Position numbers and translations under genes: made by a program. Of a stretch of DNA of 35,000 bases, positions 17,997 to 25,350 are shown piece by piece. Where the stretch lies: NCBI GenBank assembly GCA_902573735.1, contig CACGLH010000008.1:1-35000 (forward strand). Reading direction: 5' to 3'. The notes beneath the pieces are model-generated. The model was not told where the DNA came from. It did not search any database and saw only the letters and a program-made list of their open reading frames with translations. Each line of letters starts with the position of its first letter. The first letter of the stretch is position 1. The stretch is from an uncultured Alphaproteobacteria bacterium. GTDB lineage: Bacteria > Pseudomonadota > Alphaproteobacteria > Rhodobacterales > Rhodobacteraceae.

Positions 17997-18995
17997 TCAA
18001 AAGTTACCTTTGCAACTAAAAAATAATGTTTCCGGACTATGTTGATTTAATAAGTCAATACAAAAACTTTGCATTTCTAGTTCAATTTCATTTGTATATG
18101 AAATTTTGTTTCCTCTAAGGACTAATACATCTGACAATAATTTTGATCTTGGATTCATACCTAATATTTTTTTAAACATAGCCTTAGGAAATCTAAGAGG
18201 ACCAAGAGTAATTGAATGTATAGCTTTTTTATCGATTTTTTTAAAAACATCAGCAAACAATTCTTTATAAATATTTTTCCAATTTTCACCATGGATTAAT
18301 GGATCAAATCTCAGACCAATTTTCCAACCCATTGAAGCCAATTCAGAAATTTTATTTATTCTTTTTTTTATTGTTGGTGCTTTATGATCTGTTTTATCAG
18401 CTATTTCAGCTGGTAATAAGCTAAAAGCAACTATGCAATTAGAAACTGGTTCCATTTTTAAAAGTGGTTCCAATTGAGTACTTTTTGTTCTCAACTCAAT
18501 TTCCACATTAGAAAATTTTTTAAAAAAAGGTAAAAAATAGCTTACAAAGCCTGAAATTTTTTCAAATGCTAAAGAATCACAATCATAACCAGAAAAAAAA
18601 GTAACTTTCTCATTCTTAAGAAAATTAATCTTTTCTTTTATTCCATCCTCAAAATCCTCATAATTTATAAATAAGACATAGTCAGCTGAAGAGAACATTC
18701 CTTGAAGAAAACAGTACTCACAATCATAAAGACAATTATACATATGAGAGAAATAAAAGTTATTTGAATTTCCAATTCCAAAATCAGAGGGAGTTTTTAA
18801 AACATAACCAGCTTTTTTTTTGGCCAATATAAGGCTTGGGTATTTTTTTTGGATGCGAAAATTTTGATTTTTTTTATTAAAAACCGAAGTATATTTATCA
18901 ATATATATTGGAGTTTTTCTTTTAAATTTTTTTAATATGCTCTGGACTCTTGGATGATCTTTTATTTCATTTTCTATATAAATTTGATTAATCAA
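17997..18995 (-). CDS. Spore photoproduct lyase-like radical SAM protein
   Basis: 332 residues, about the size of SplB. The cluster motif is C88-x3-C92-x2-C95 (NCLYDCEYCFLQG) with Tyr94 in the place of the Tyr between the last two cysteines of Bacillus SPL. C139 (SGYDCDS) lies 44 residues after the third cluster cysteine, exactly the spacing of the H-atom-donor cysteine C141 to C97 in B. subtilis SPL. The start is TTG 18995, 3 bases after the stop of the phosphorylase-like gene; the next Met lies beyond the cluster motif, so a later start is impossible. SPL repairs 5-thyminyl-5,6-dihydrothymine in spores; homologues in non-sporulating bacteria have no clear function. Its neighbours are unusual for a DNA-repair enzyme. 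Confidence 0.87.
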   Translation of the reverse strand: MINQIYIENEIKDHPRVQSILKKFKRKTPIYIDKYTSVFNKKNQNFRIQKKYPSLILAKKKAGYVLKTPSDFGIGNSNNFYFSHMYNCLYDCEYCFLQGMFSSADYVLFINYEDFEDGIKEKINFLKNEKVTFFSGYDCDSLAFEKISGFVSYFLPFFKKFSNVEIELRTKSTQLEPLLKMEPVSNCIVAFSLLPAEIADKTDHKAPTIKKRINKISELASMGWKIGLRFDPLIHGENWKNIYKELFADVFKKIDKKAIHSITLGPLRFPKAMFKKILGMNPRSKLLSDVLVLRGNKISYTNEIELEMQSFCIDLLNQHSPETLFFSCKGNF

Positions 18996-18998
18996 AGT

Positions 18999-19835
18999 TC
19001 ATTCCCATTTCAATTTATGGTTTTTAAGAGAGGACTCCATATAATCCAAGATAGACTTTGCATCATTTAAATCCTTAATTTCAGAAAATAAAGGCCTTTC
19101 AGGAAAATTAACATCCCACCTTATTAAAAAATTCTTTAATTGTTGACATTGTGAAAAGGTAAAATGAAATTTTTCAGTTATATCAACAAATAAAAAATGT
19201 TCTTTTTTTCTCTCTGTTTCTAGATCTGATAAACTAAAACCACAATCTCTTAAGGTCATCAAATTTTCAATTTTATCTTTAATGAATTTATTTATAAAGT
19301 TTTTATTGATAGAAAGTATTGTTTCAGGGGAATTATCTGAAATAATTTTTACGACAGCAATAAGCTCCCTTGTTATCTTTTTTTGTACTATGTTATAAAA
19401 AACCCATCCCTCCATATCGAACAAAAAAGACCTTTTGTAATTATTTTGCGGTTTATTATATGTTTTTAACATTGCATTTTTCAATTTAAGATTTGGTAAA
19501 ATAAATGGATAATAAATTTTTTTAAAGTCATGATGCCTTAATTCATTAATTAAAAAGGGTTCTCCAATATCACCTACATTTTTTCCTGCACCAGCAATAC
19601 CAAAATTTATCCAAAATGACGTTTTTGAATATGGGCAGAGAGAATATAGATATGAAACTCCTGAAGCTACATTTAACTGACCAACCCCAGTAATGACTAA
19701 CCACTCATTTTCATTTTTATTTTTATAAATTGGAAACAAAGTATCGCCTGGCATTAGATACATTTTAAAATCTTTAATCAAGGATTTTGCCTCTGATGCT
19801 AAAGCTATAACCCAACATATGCACCCATTATTCAT
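18999..19835 (-). CDS. Nucleoside phosphorylase/nucleosidase-like protein with C-terminal extension
   Basis: 278 residues. The first 170 or so resemble the purine nucleoside phosphorylase/MTA-SAH nucleosidase superfamily: VIALASEAKSL at the start, VITGVGQLNVASG, INFGIAGAGKNVGDIGEP, then FDMEGWVFYN (position of the catalytic/ribose Glu) and VKIISDNSPE (the ISD motif whose Asp is the general acid in MTA nucleosidase). After about residue 195 comes a Lys/Glu-rich tail unlike the family. The position before the SPL-like gene (3 bases between stop and TTG) implies coupling. It may cleave a nucleoside or deoxynucleoside base; whether it is a hydrolase or a phosphorylase is undetermined. Confidence 0.72.
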   Translation of the reverse strand: MNNGCICWVIALASEAKSLIKDFKMYLMPGDTLFPIYKNKNENEWLVITGVGQLNVASGVSYLYSLCPYSKTSFWINFGIAGAGKNVGDIGEPFLINELRHHDFKKIYYPFILPNLKLKNAMLKTYNKPQNNYKRSFLFDMEGWVFYNIVQKKITRELIAVVKIISDNSPETILSINKNFINKFIKDKIENLMTLRDCGFSLSDLETERKKEHFLFVDITEKFHFTFSQCQQLKNFLIRWDVNFPERPLFSEIKDLNDAKSILDYMESSLKNHKLKWE

Positions 19836-19849
19836 TTAAAAACCTCAAT

Positions 19850-20695
19850 TTATTTATTTTCCATTATATACAACTTCCAGTCATTTATTTTTTTTTGGAA
19901 AATTTTTTCTATATTTTGATTATTTCTTTTTTTGGCTCCGTTAACAATTATTTCTAACCTGCTAGTAAGAGATTTAAGAGCTACTTTTTTTTGCTTAGAG
20001 TTCAACTCATGATTTAATATCAATTTCTCTAAAGCTTTAACTCTAAATCTATCCATACCCCAATATTTTTTTGAAAGTTGATCGTCATGTCCACCATATT
20101 TTATAGTTAATGGCTCGTCTATAAATAGGACTTTTTCTCTAGCTGTAACGCGCAACCAAAAATCATAATCTTCGCAAGCAGGAAATGATTCATCAAAATA
20201 TCCAATATCTTTGAAAAGATCACTTCTTAACAAGGCACTACTTGGTGAAATACAACATAAATCTAGACATTTCTCAAAAATATCTCCACCTGATTTTTTA
20301 TGTATTTTTTTTTGATTTAATAATTTGTTATTTTTATACCAAATTTCATCAGTATGAATAACTCTTAATTTTTTTTTGGATTTTTTATAAAGAGATAGCT
20401 GTTTTTCAATTTTTTCTGGTTTCCAAGAATCATCAGAATCTAGTAGTGCTATCCAATCACAATTTGAATACTTTATACCTTTATTTCTTGCAAAGCTTAC
20501 TCCTTGTTTCTGTTCAAATAAAATTTCAATTTTAGAATATTCATTCTTTAATATTTCAGAAGTATTATCTGTTGAGTTGTTATCTACAACTATTATTTGA
20601 TTAATGGGGTGTGTTTGTTTAAGAACAGAGTCAATGGCCCTGGAAATGGAATTAATTCTATTATAAGTGGGTATAACTACAGATACTGTATTCAT
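19850..20695 (-). CDS. Family 2 glycosyltransferase
   Basis: 281 residues, GT-A fold. VSVVIPTYNRINSISRAIDSV at the start, VVDNNSTDNT, FARNKGI and LLDSDDSW (the DxD metal motif) identify GT2. ACEDYDFWLRV is the usual acceptor/catalytic region, and GGHDDQLS follows. No membrane helix is seen; the C-terminal 60 residues are Lys-rich and may lie at the membrane surface. It heads the four-gene minus-strand cluster, 14 bases before the phosphorylase-like gene. I see no good Shine-Dalgarno before the ATG. Donor and acceptor sugars are unknown. Confidence 0.88.
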   Translation of the reverse strand: MNTVSVVIPTYNRINSISRAIDSVLKQTHPINQIIVVDNNSTDNTSEILKNEYSKIEILFEQKQGVSFARNKGIKYSNCDWIALLDSDDSWKPEKIEKQLSLYKKSKKKLRVIHTDEIWYKNNKLLNQKKIHKKSGGDIFEKCLDLCCISPSSALLRSDLFKDIGYFDESFPACEDYDFWLRVTAREKVLFIDEPLTIKYGGHDDQLSKKYWGMDRFRVKALEKLILNHELNSKQKKVALKSLTSRLEIIVNGAKKRNNQNIEKIFQKKINDWKLYIMENK

Positions 20696-20772
20696 TTTTT
20701 AATTTGATATTGTTCGATTATATCTTAATGGCTGATATTCAAATTTGAAGGAATAAAATATCTAATAAAAAT

Positions 20773-20814
20773 ATTCTAATATCTGGATAAAAGTCTTTGC
20801 TTGGATATTAGGAT
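20773..20814. repeat. Inverted repeat in the divergent GT2/HupE intergenic region
   Basis: ATTCTAATATC (20773-20783) and GATATTAGGAT (20804-20814) form an 11-bp stem with one T-G pair and a 20-nt loop. It lies 46 bases before the HupE-like start and 78 bases before the GT2 start. It could be an operator dyad or an RNA hairpin; no regulator is identifiable. Confidence 0.45.
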
Positions 20815-20860
20815 ATGATGTAATTATTCAAGTAAATTTAAAAAAATTTTGTTTTTAAAA

Positions 20861-21988
20861 ATGAAACTCAAACAAATTATTTGTTTATTTACCTTTATTT
20901 TTTTAAATTTTTTTAACCATTTATCTGCGCACGAAATAAAACCAGCTATTGTAGAATTCAATAAAGTTAAAAACCAAATTAATATAGTTTTAAAATTTAA
21001 TGCAGAAGCCTTTCTAGCAAACATAGATGCAGGTGATTATAAAGAAACAATTAATTTTTCAAATTCTATAAAATATAGTGAACTTAGATTATTACCCAGA
21101 GAAATATTAAAGGAAAAAGTATTCGAGTCTAGAGATCAAATTATAAATTCTATTTTTATAAAGACATCTAAAAAGCAATTAAATTTAAAATTAGTAGAAA
21201 TTAATGTTTTAGAAGAAAAAAATATTGAAAAAGTACGCTTTACAAAAGTCTATCTCAAAACTGAAATCAAATTTATAGAAACACCCATTACTTTTAGTGC
21301 AAAAAAAATATTTGGACCTTTAATTTTTAAAAATTTTTCTAATATTGATAAAAATACAGATAAACCTCAATCACAATGGTTGAAACCGGGAAATCAAACG
21401 AGTAATTTAGGAATTTTACAAGTAAAAAATAATACCACAAATTTTTCAATATTAGGAATATGGAACGGAATACTTCAAATAATTCTCTATGGATTTGACC
21501 ATATACTTTTCATACTAGGATTATTTTTCTTCTCACATAAACTAAAGCCTTTATTGATCCAAGTTACCACTTTTACAATAGCTCATAGTATTACTCTAAT
21601 ATTTGGTGGGCTAGGATATATAACCATATCACCTCTTATTATCGAGGTAATAATCGCAGCATCAATTATCTGGATTGGATTTGAAAACTTTTTTAGAAAA
21701 AAAATTAAAGTAAGCAGAATTGGAGTCATTTTCACCTTTGGATTAATACATGGTTTAGGTTTTGCAAGCATGTTTAAACCTAAAGGATTAGAGGGAACAG
21801 ACTATTACCTAAATCTCTTAAGTTTTAATATTGGTATTGAACTGGGACTATTAATTACATTATTACCATTAATAATATTGATCCCCCTTTTTAATAGATT
21901 AAGTTGGTATCGAATTTTAATAGCTATGCCTGCATCAATAATTATTGCTTTATTTGGTGTAGAAATGTTTATAGATAGAATCTTATGA
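20861..21988 (+). CDS. HupE/UreJ-2 family membrane protein
   Basis: 375 residues from ATG 20861; an in-frame TTG four codons upstream has less support. A signal peptide (about 1-25, ending LSAHEIKP) precedes a periplasmic domain of about 160 residues. Then come six or so membrane helices with the family motifs YGFDHILFILGL, TTFTIAHSITLIFGG and FGLIHGLGFASMF, whose His and Asp residues are thought to bind metal. The family is named after HupE/UreJ nickel permeases, but this longer version is common in bacteria with neither hydrogenase nor urease, and neither is in this window. Metal transport is plausible but unproven. Confidence 0.85.
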   Translation: MKLKQIICLFTFIFLNFFNHLSAHEIKPAIVEFNKVKNQINIVLKFNAEAFLANIDAGDYKETINFSNSIKYSELRLLPREILKEKVFESRDQIINSIFIKTSKKQLNLKLVEINVLEEKNIEKVRFTKVYLKTEIKFIETPITFSAKKIFGPLIFKNFSNIDKNTDKPQSQWLKPGNQTSNLGILQVKNNTTNFSILGIWNGILQIILYGFDHILFILGLFFFSHKLKPLLIQVTTFTIAHSITLIFGGLGYITISPLIIEVIIAASIIWIGFENFFRKKIKVSRIGVIFTFGLIHGLGFASMFKPKGLEGTDYYLNLLSFNIGIELGLLITLLPLIILIPLFNRLSWYRILIAMPASIIIALFGVEMFIDRIL

Positions 21989-22013
21989 TTCAAGTTAAAA
22001 TATCTAATTTCAA

Positions 22014-22982
22014 TTATGCCAGATTAAATATAAGTTCATAATAATCTTTCATATCTGATAGATTTTTTTCTACCAACTTATCAAAATGTATCAACTCTAT
22101 TTTATCCTTAGGTTGTGAAACTACATACTCGCTAGTGCCACTTAACAATTTATCAACTGCACTAGCACCCAATCTGCTTGCAAGTACTCTATCTACTGCA
22201 CTGGGATTTCCCCCTCTTTGAATATGACCTAGCTTAGTGATTCTTAAATCAAAATTTGTTATCTTATTTAACTCTCTTATTAACCCATCACCACCTTCAG
22301 CATTATAAGCACCCTCAGAAACTATTAATATACAACCTGTTTTTCCAGAGACTCTTTGCTCTTTAATATGTTTGGTAAGTTTTTTGATATTTGTATCAAA
22401 CTCTTGCAAAATTACAGCTTCTGCTCCTCCACCAATTCCTGCATACAAACTTATCCAACCACAGTGCCTACCCATAACCTCAACTATATGAACAGTATTA
22501 GAAGTAGAAGCTGTATCTCTTATTCTATCTATTGCTTGAAGAGCTGTGTTAATAGCTGTGTCAAATCCAATTGTAGGACCAACTAGAGGAAGGTCTCTAT
22601 CTATTGTGGCAGGTAATCCAAGAACTTTAAGATTAGATTCTTTTGCAATAGTTGATGCTCCTTTAATGGACCCCTCACCGCCAATAACTAGAAGACAGCT
22701 GATACCCTTTTTTATTAAATTCTTAATTGCTATTGCTCTGTATTTTTTTTGTAAAAATCTTTTTGATCTTGATGTTTTTAAAATACTTCCTCCTTTTTGA
22801 ATAATATTACCAACTTCTCTAGGTGTAAGTCTTTGAATCTGATTATCTATTAATCCTTCATATCCATTTAGAATTCCAAAAACCTTAACCTTTTTATTAT
22901 GAGCTGCTCGAACTACAGCTCTTAAGCACGCATTCATTCCTGGAGCATCACCTCCACTTGTCATAACGGCAATATGTTTCAT
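22014..22982 (-). CDS. pfkA: 6-phosphofructokinase, ATP-type
   Basis: 322 residues from ATG 22982, which has AGGA 10 nt upstream; reading further upstream would run into the preceding gene. Motifs: TSGGDAPGMNA, GGEGSIKGA (ATP loop), PATIDRDL (catalytic loop, usual TIDND), EVMGRHCGW, GHIQRGGNPSAVDRVLASR. Gly after the acidic residue of GGEGS favours ATP over pyrophosphate as donor. It phosphorylates fructose 6-phosphate in glycolysis. The Asp pair of TIDxD is kept but the middle Asn is Arg, which is unusual. GGEG in place of GGDG occurs in the actinobacterial branch. It follows the Gfo/Idh/MocA gene on the same strand after 31 bases. Confidence 0.93.
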   Translation of the reverse strand: MKHIAVMTSGGDAPGMNACLRAVVRAAHNKKVKVFGILNGYEGLIDNQIQRLTPREVGNIIQKGGSILKTSRSKRFLQKKYRAIAIKNLIKKGISCLLVIGGEGSIKGASTIAKESNLKVLGLPATIDRDLPLVGPTIGFDTAINTALQAIDRIRDTASTSNTVHIVEVMGRHCGWISLYAGIGGGAEAVILQEFDTNIKKLTKHIKEQRVSGKTGCILIVSEGAYNAEGGDGLIRELNKITNFDLRITKLGHIQRGGNPSAVDRVLASRLGASAVDKLLSGTSEYVVSQPKDKIELIHFDKLVEKNLSDMKDYYELIFNLA

Positions 22983-23013
22983 TAAAAATTTCCTAATTGT
23001 AAATTTCGTAGTT

Positions 23014-24165
23014 TCATACTCTTGCCCAACATCCATTTAAAGAAACAGATTTTTTCATTGCCTTAACTATTTCTAAAGAATGACAACCATCTTCTACAGT
23101 TGGATAACTTTTAGAAAGCTCACTTGGATTTTTATCAAATTTTCTTGCATTAATATTTTCAAATAAATCTTTATATATATTTGAAAAGGCTGCAATCATT
23201 CCCTCAGGATGTCCAATTGTAATTTTATTTATCCTTTTTGCTGAAGGGTATAAATTTGGATGACCTCTTTCTATAATTCTTGTGGAATCATTTATAGGTG
23301 TCCAAAAAAGTTGGTTAGGTTGCTCCTGCTTCCATGAAAGACCACCTTTGGAACCAAAAACTTGTAAAGTTAATCCATGAGTACGCCCAATTGCTAAGCC
23401 ACTTGTCCATAACCTTCCCGCAACATCATTTTCCATTCTAAATGAGGAAAGATTATCATCCTCTAATTCTCGACTCTTAATTCCTGAAAAAAAATCTGAA
23501 GAAACTTTTACTATCTTTTTATCAGTTACAAAACAAGCCATATTAAGAGCATGTATTCCACAATCGATAGTGATTGCAGCCATTCCAGCATGTTTTGCAG
23601 AAAACCTCCATTTAACCCTTGGGTTCTGTGCATCTGATTCGTCTGCCATGAAACCACCTGCAAATTCAGCAAACACAAGACGGATATCGCCCAAATCACC
23701 ATTCATTATCATTGAACGCATTTGTCTCACTAAGGGATAGCCAGTATATCCATAATTTACAGCACAAATTTTTCCCATATCTTTTGAGATTTTAACAAGC
23801 TCTTGAGCCTGTTCTACAGTCATAGTAAGTGGTTTTTCACATAAAACATTAAAATCTTCTTTTAAAAAAGATTTTGTTATTTCAAAATGTGTTGAATTTG
23901 GAGTTGCAACTGTGACTAGGTCAAGACGTTTCTCTTTATTTAATTTTTTTTCTTTTTCTAACATTTCTTCCCACGAACCATAAGACTTTTGGTCCGTTAA
24001 ACCTAGCTTTCTACCAAATGATTTTGATTTTTCAGTATCAATATCTAAAGCTCCAGCGTCAAAATAAAAATGACCATCTAATTGTGCAGCAGCACGGTGT
24101 GTAAAGCCAATTTGGCTTCCTTCACCTCCACCTACTAACCCCCATCTTAATTTTTGCAAATTCAA
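23014..24165 (-). CDS. Gfo/Idh/MocA-family NAD(P)-dependent oxidoreductase
   Basis: 383 residues. The N-terminal Rossmann domain starts WGLVGGGEGSQIGFTHRAAA, then VATPNSTHFE and the family hallmark CEKPLT (Lys at the active site). The C-terminal alpha/beta domain carries DCGIHALNMACF, with Asp and His near the catalytic site. Members oxidise or reduce sugars, inositols or related polyols. The substrate is not predictable. The gene lies between an ATP-grasp ligase gene upstream and pfkA downstream, all on the minus strand, suggesting a carbohydrate-related unit. Confidence 0.92.
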   Translation of the reverse strand: MNLQKLRWGLVGGGEGSQIGFTHRAAAQLDGHFYFDAGALDIDTEKSKSFGRKLGLTDQKSYGSWEEMLEKEKKLNKEKRLDLVTVATPNSTHFEITKSFLKEDFNVLCEKPLTMTVEQAQELVKISKDMGKICAVNYGYTGYPLVRQMRSMIMNGDLGDIRLVFAEFAGGFMADESDAQNPRVKWRFSAKHAGMAAITIDCGIHALNMACFVTDKKIVKVSSDFFSGIKSRELEDDNLSSFRMENDVAGRLWTSGLAIGRTHGLTLQVFGSKGGLSWKQEQPNQLFWTPINDSTRIIERGHPNLYPSAKRINKITIGHPEGMIAAFSNIYKDLFENINARKFDKNPSELSKSYPTVEDGCHSLEIVKAMKKSVSLNGCWARV

Positions 24166-24269
24166 ACTCCAATTAAGTTTTTATTAGAAAGGACTGAAAT
24201 CCTATACCTGTTAATAAACTGAAATATCATTGAAATCTATTAAATACTTAAAGATAAAGATTTTTTGTA

Positions 24270-25223
24270 TCAATTGGTAATGGACAATTTTTTTAAAAAA
24301 TTTGCTACAGCAATTGAACCCGAATAAGGTGTGTTTTTCTCTGCACTAGAATTGTAATTAGTATTCACATTAATATCATAGACAAAACAGTCATTATTTT
24401 TATCCAAAACTAGCTCAAATGAAGCAATGTCAATTCCAACATTTTCCATTAATTTTTGCATTTTTTTTACTACATAATTCCCATATGGAAATGTCAAAAA
24501 ATTCTCTATTATTTTGAATTTAGTATTTGCTGATAATGCAACATTCTTGTTTTTATTTTGATCTAAATCTTCAACATTACATTCATCTGCTGGACATAAT
24601 TCAAAACCATTTTCTGTATTTACTTGAACTGCATAAAGAAATTTTTTGTCTACAAATTCAATTCTTATTATGTTCCTATCAGGTGAAGAGATATAATTTT
24701 GAATCAAAGTTATACCATCAACCGAATTTTCAAAACTTTCTCCATATAAATATTCTTTAATCTCTTTGATACTATGAAAAAGTCTTACTCCTATACCCAT
24801 ACCTGCACGATTGTGTTTTATAATTAATGGAAATTTTAATATCTTTGCTGCCTCTAAAATCCCAGTTAACGTTGTTGAACAAATAGTATTTGGCACTTTA
24901 AGACCTACTACATTTAATTCACTATACTGAACCATTTTTGAAAGCTCTAATCTTTGAGCATTACTTCCATTTACAACAAACCTGTCATTTGCTTCCAACC
25001 AAGAAATAAGACCAGTGGTTAATTCAGGAGAATATCTATTACCTCTAGAATGTGAAGACGCACTCATTCTGTTAAAAAAAATCCCCTCTGGCGGAGAATT
25101 ATATAAGTTGATTTCTCTATCAACCATTAACCAATCATCGTAAGGAATATTTTTTTCTTTAAGAATGCTTTCAAGAGGCTGAAGCCATTTCTTATTTTCA
25201 TGAATTAAATATATTTTTTTCAT
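24270..25223 (-). CDS. ATP-grasp ligase, RimK/alpha-L-glutamate-ligase-like
   Basis: 317 residues. A preATP-grasp part with NRMSASSHSRGNRYSPE is followed by the ATP-grasp fold: PLIIKHNRAGMGIGVRLF (ATP-binding Lys and Gly loop), TLIQNYI (hinge), and NNDCFVYDINVNTNYN with Asp and Asn ligands for Mg2+. RimK-like enzymes form a peptide-type bond between a carboxylate and an amine using ATP. The natural pair of substrates is unknown here. The ATG 25223 is in good context and diverges from the photolyase gene with a 127-base shared promoter region. The Gfo/Idh gene follows 104 bases downstream. Confidence 0.78.
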   Translation of the reverse strand: MKKIYLIHENKKWLQPLESILKEKNIPYDDWLMVDREINLYNSPPEGIFFNRMSASSHSRGNRYSPELTTGLISWLEANDRFVVNGSNAQRLELSKMVQYSELNVVGLKVPNTICSTTLTGILEAAKILKFPLIIKHNRAGMGIGVRLFHSIKEIKEYLYGESFENSVDGITLIQNYISSPDRNIIRIEFVDKKFLYAVQVNTENGFELCPADECNVEDLDQNKNKNVALSANTKFKIIENFLTFPYGNYVVKKMQKLMENVGIDIASFELVLDKNNDCFVYDINVNTNYNSSAEKNTPYSGSIAVANFLKKLSITN

Positions 25224-25350
25224 TAAATAATTGAAACCTTTAGGTAAATAAATACTTATTGGAAAAATAAACTAATTCTTTAACTTTGAAAATAAATTAC
25301 TATTTGAAATATATCATAATAAATTCGCTTTAAAATCTATAAATATAATT

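Noticed and set aside
17997-20695. Hopanoid-type cluster (HpnG nucleosidase, HpnH radical SAM, HpnI glycosyltransferase)
   Set aside because: The radical SAM protein has SPL motifs and C139, not the HpnH pattern, and no squalene-hopene cyclase or other hpn gene is present.
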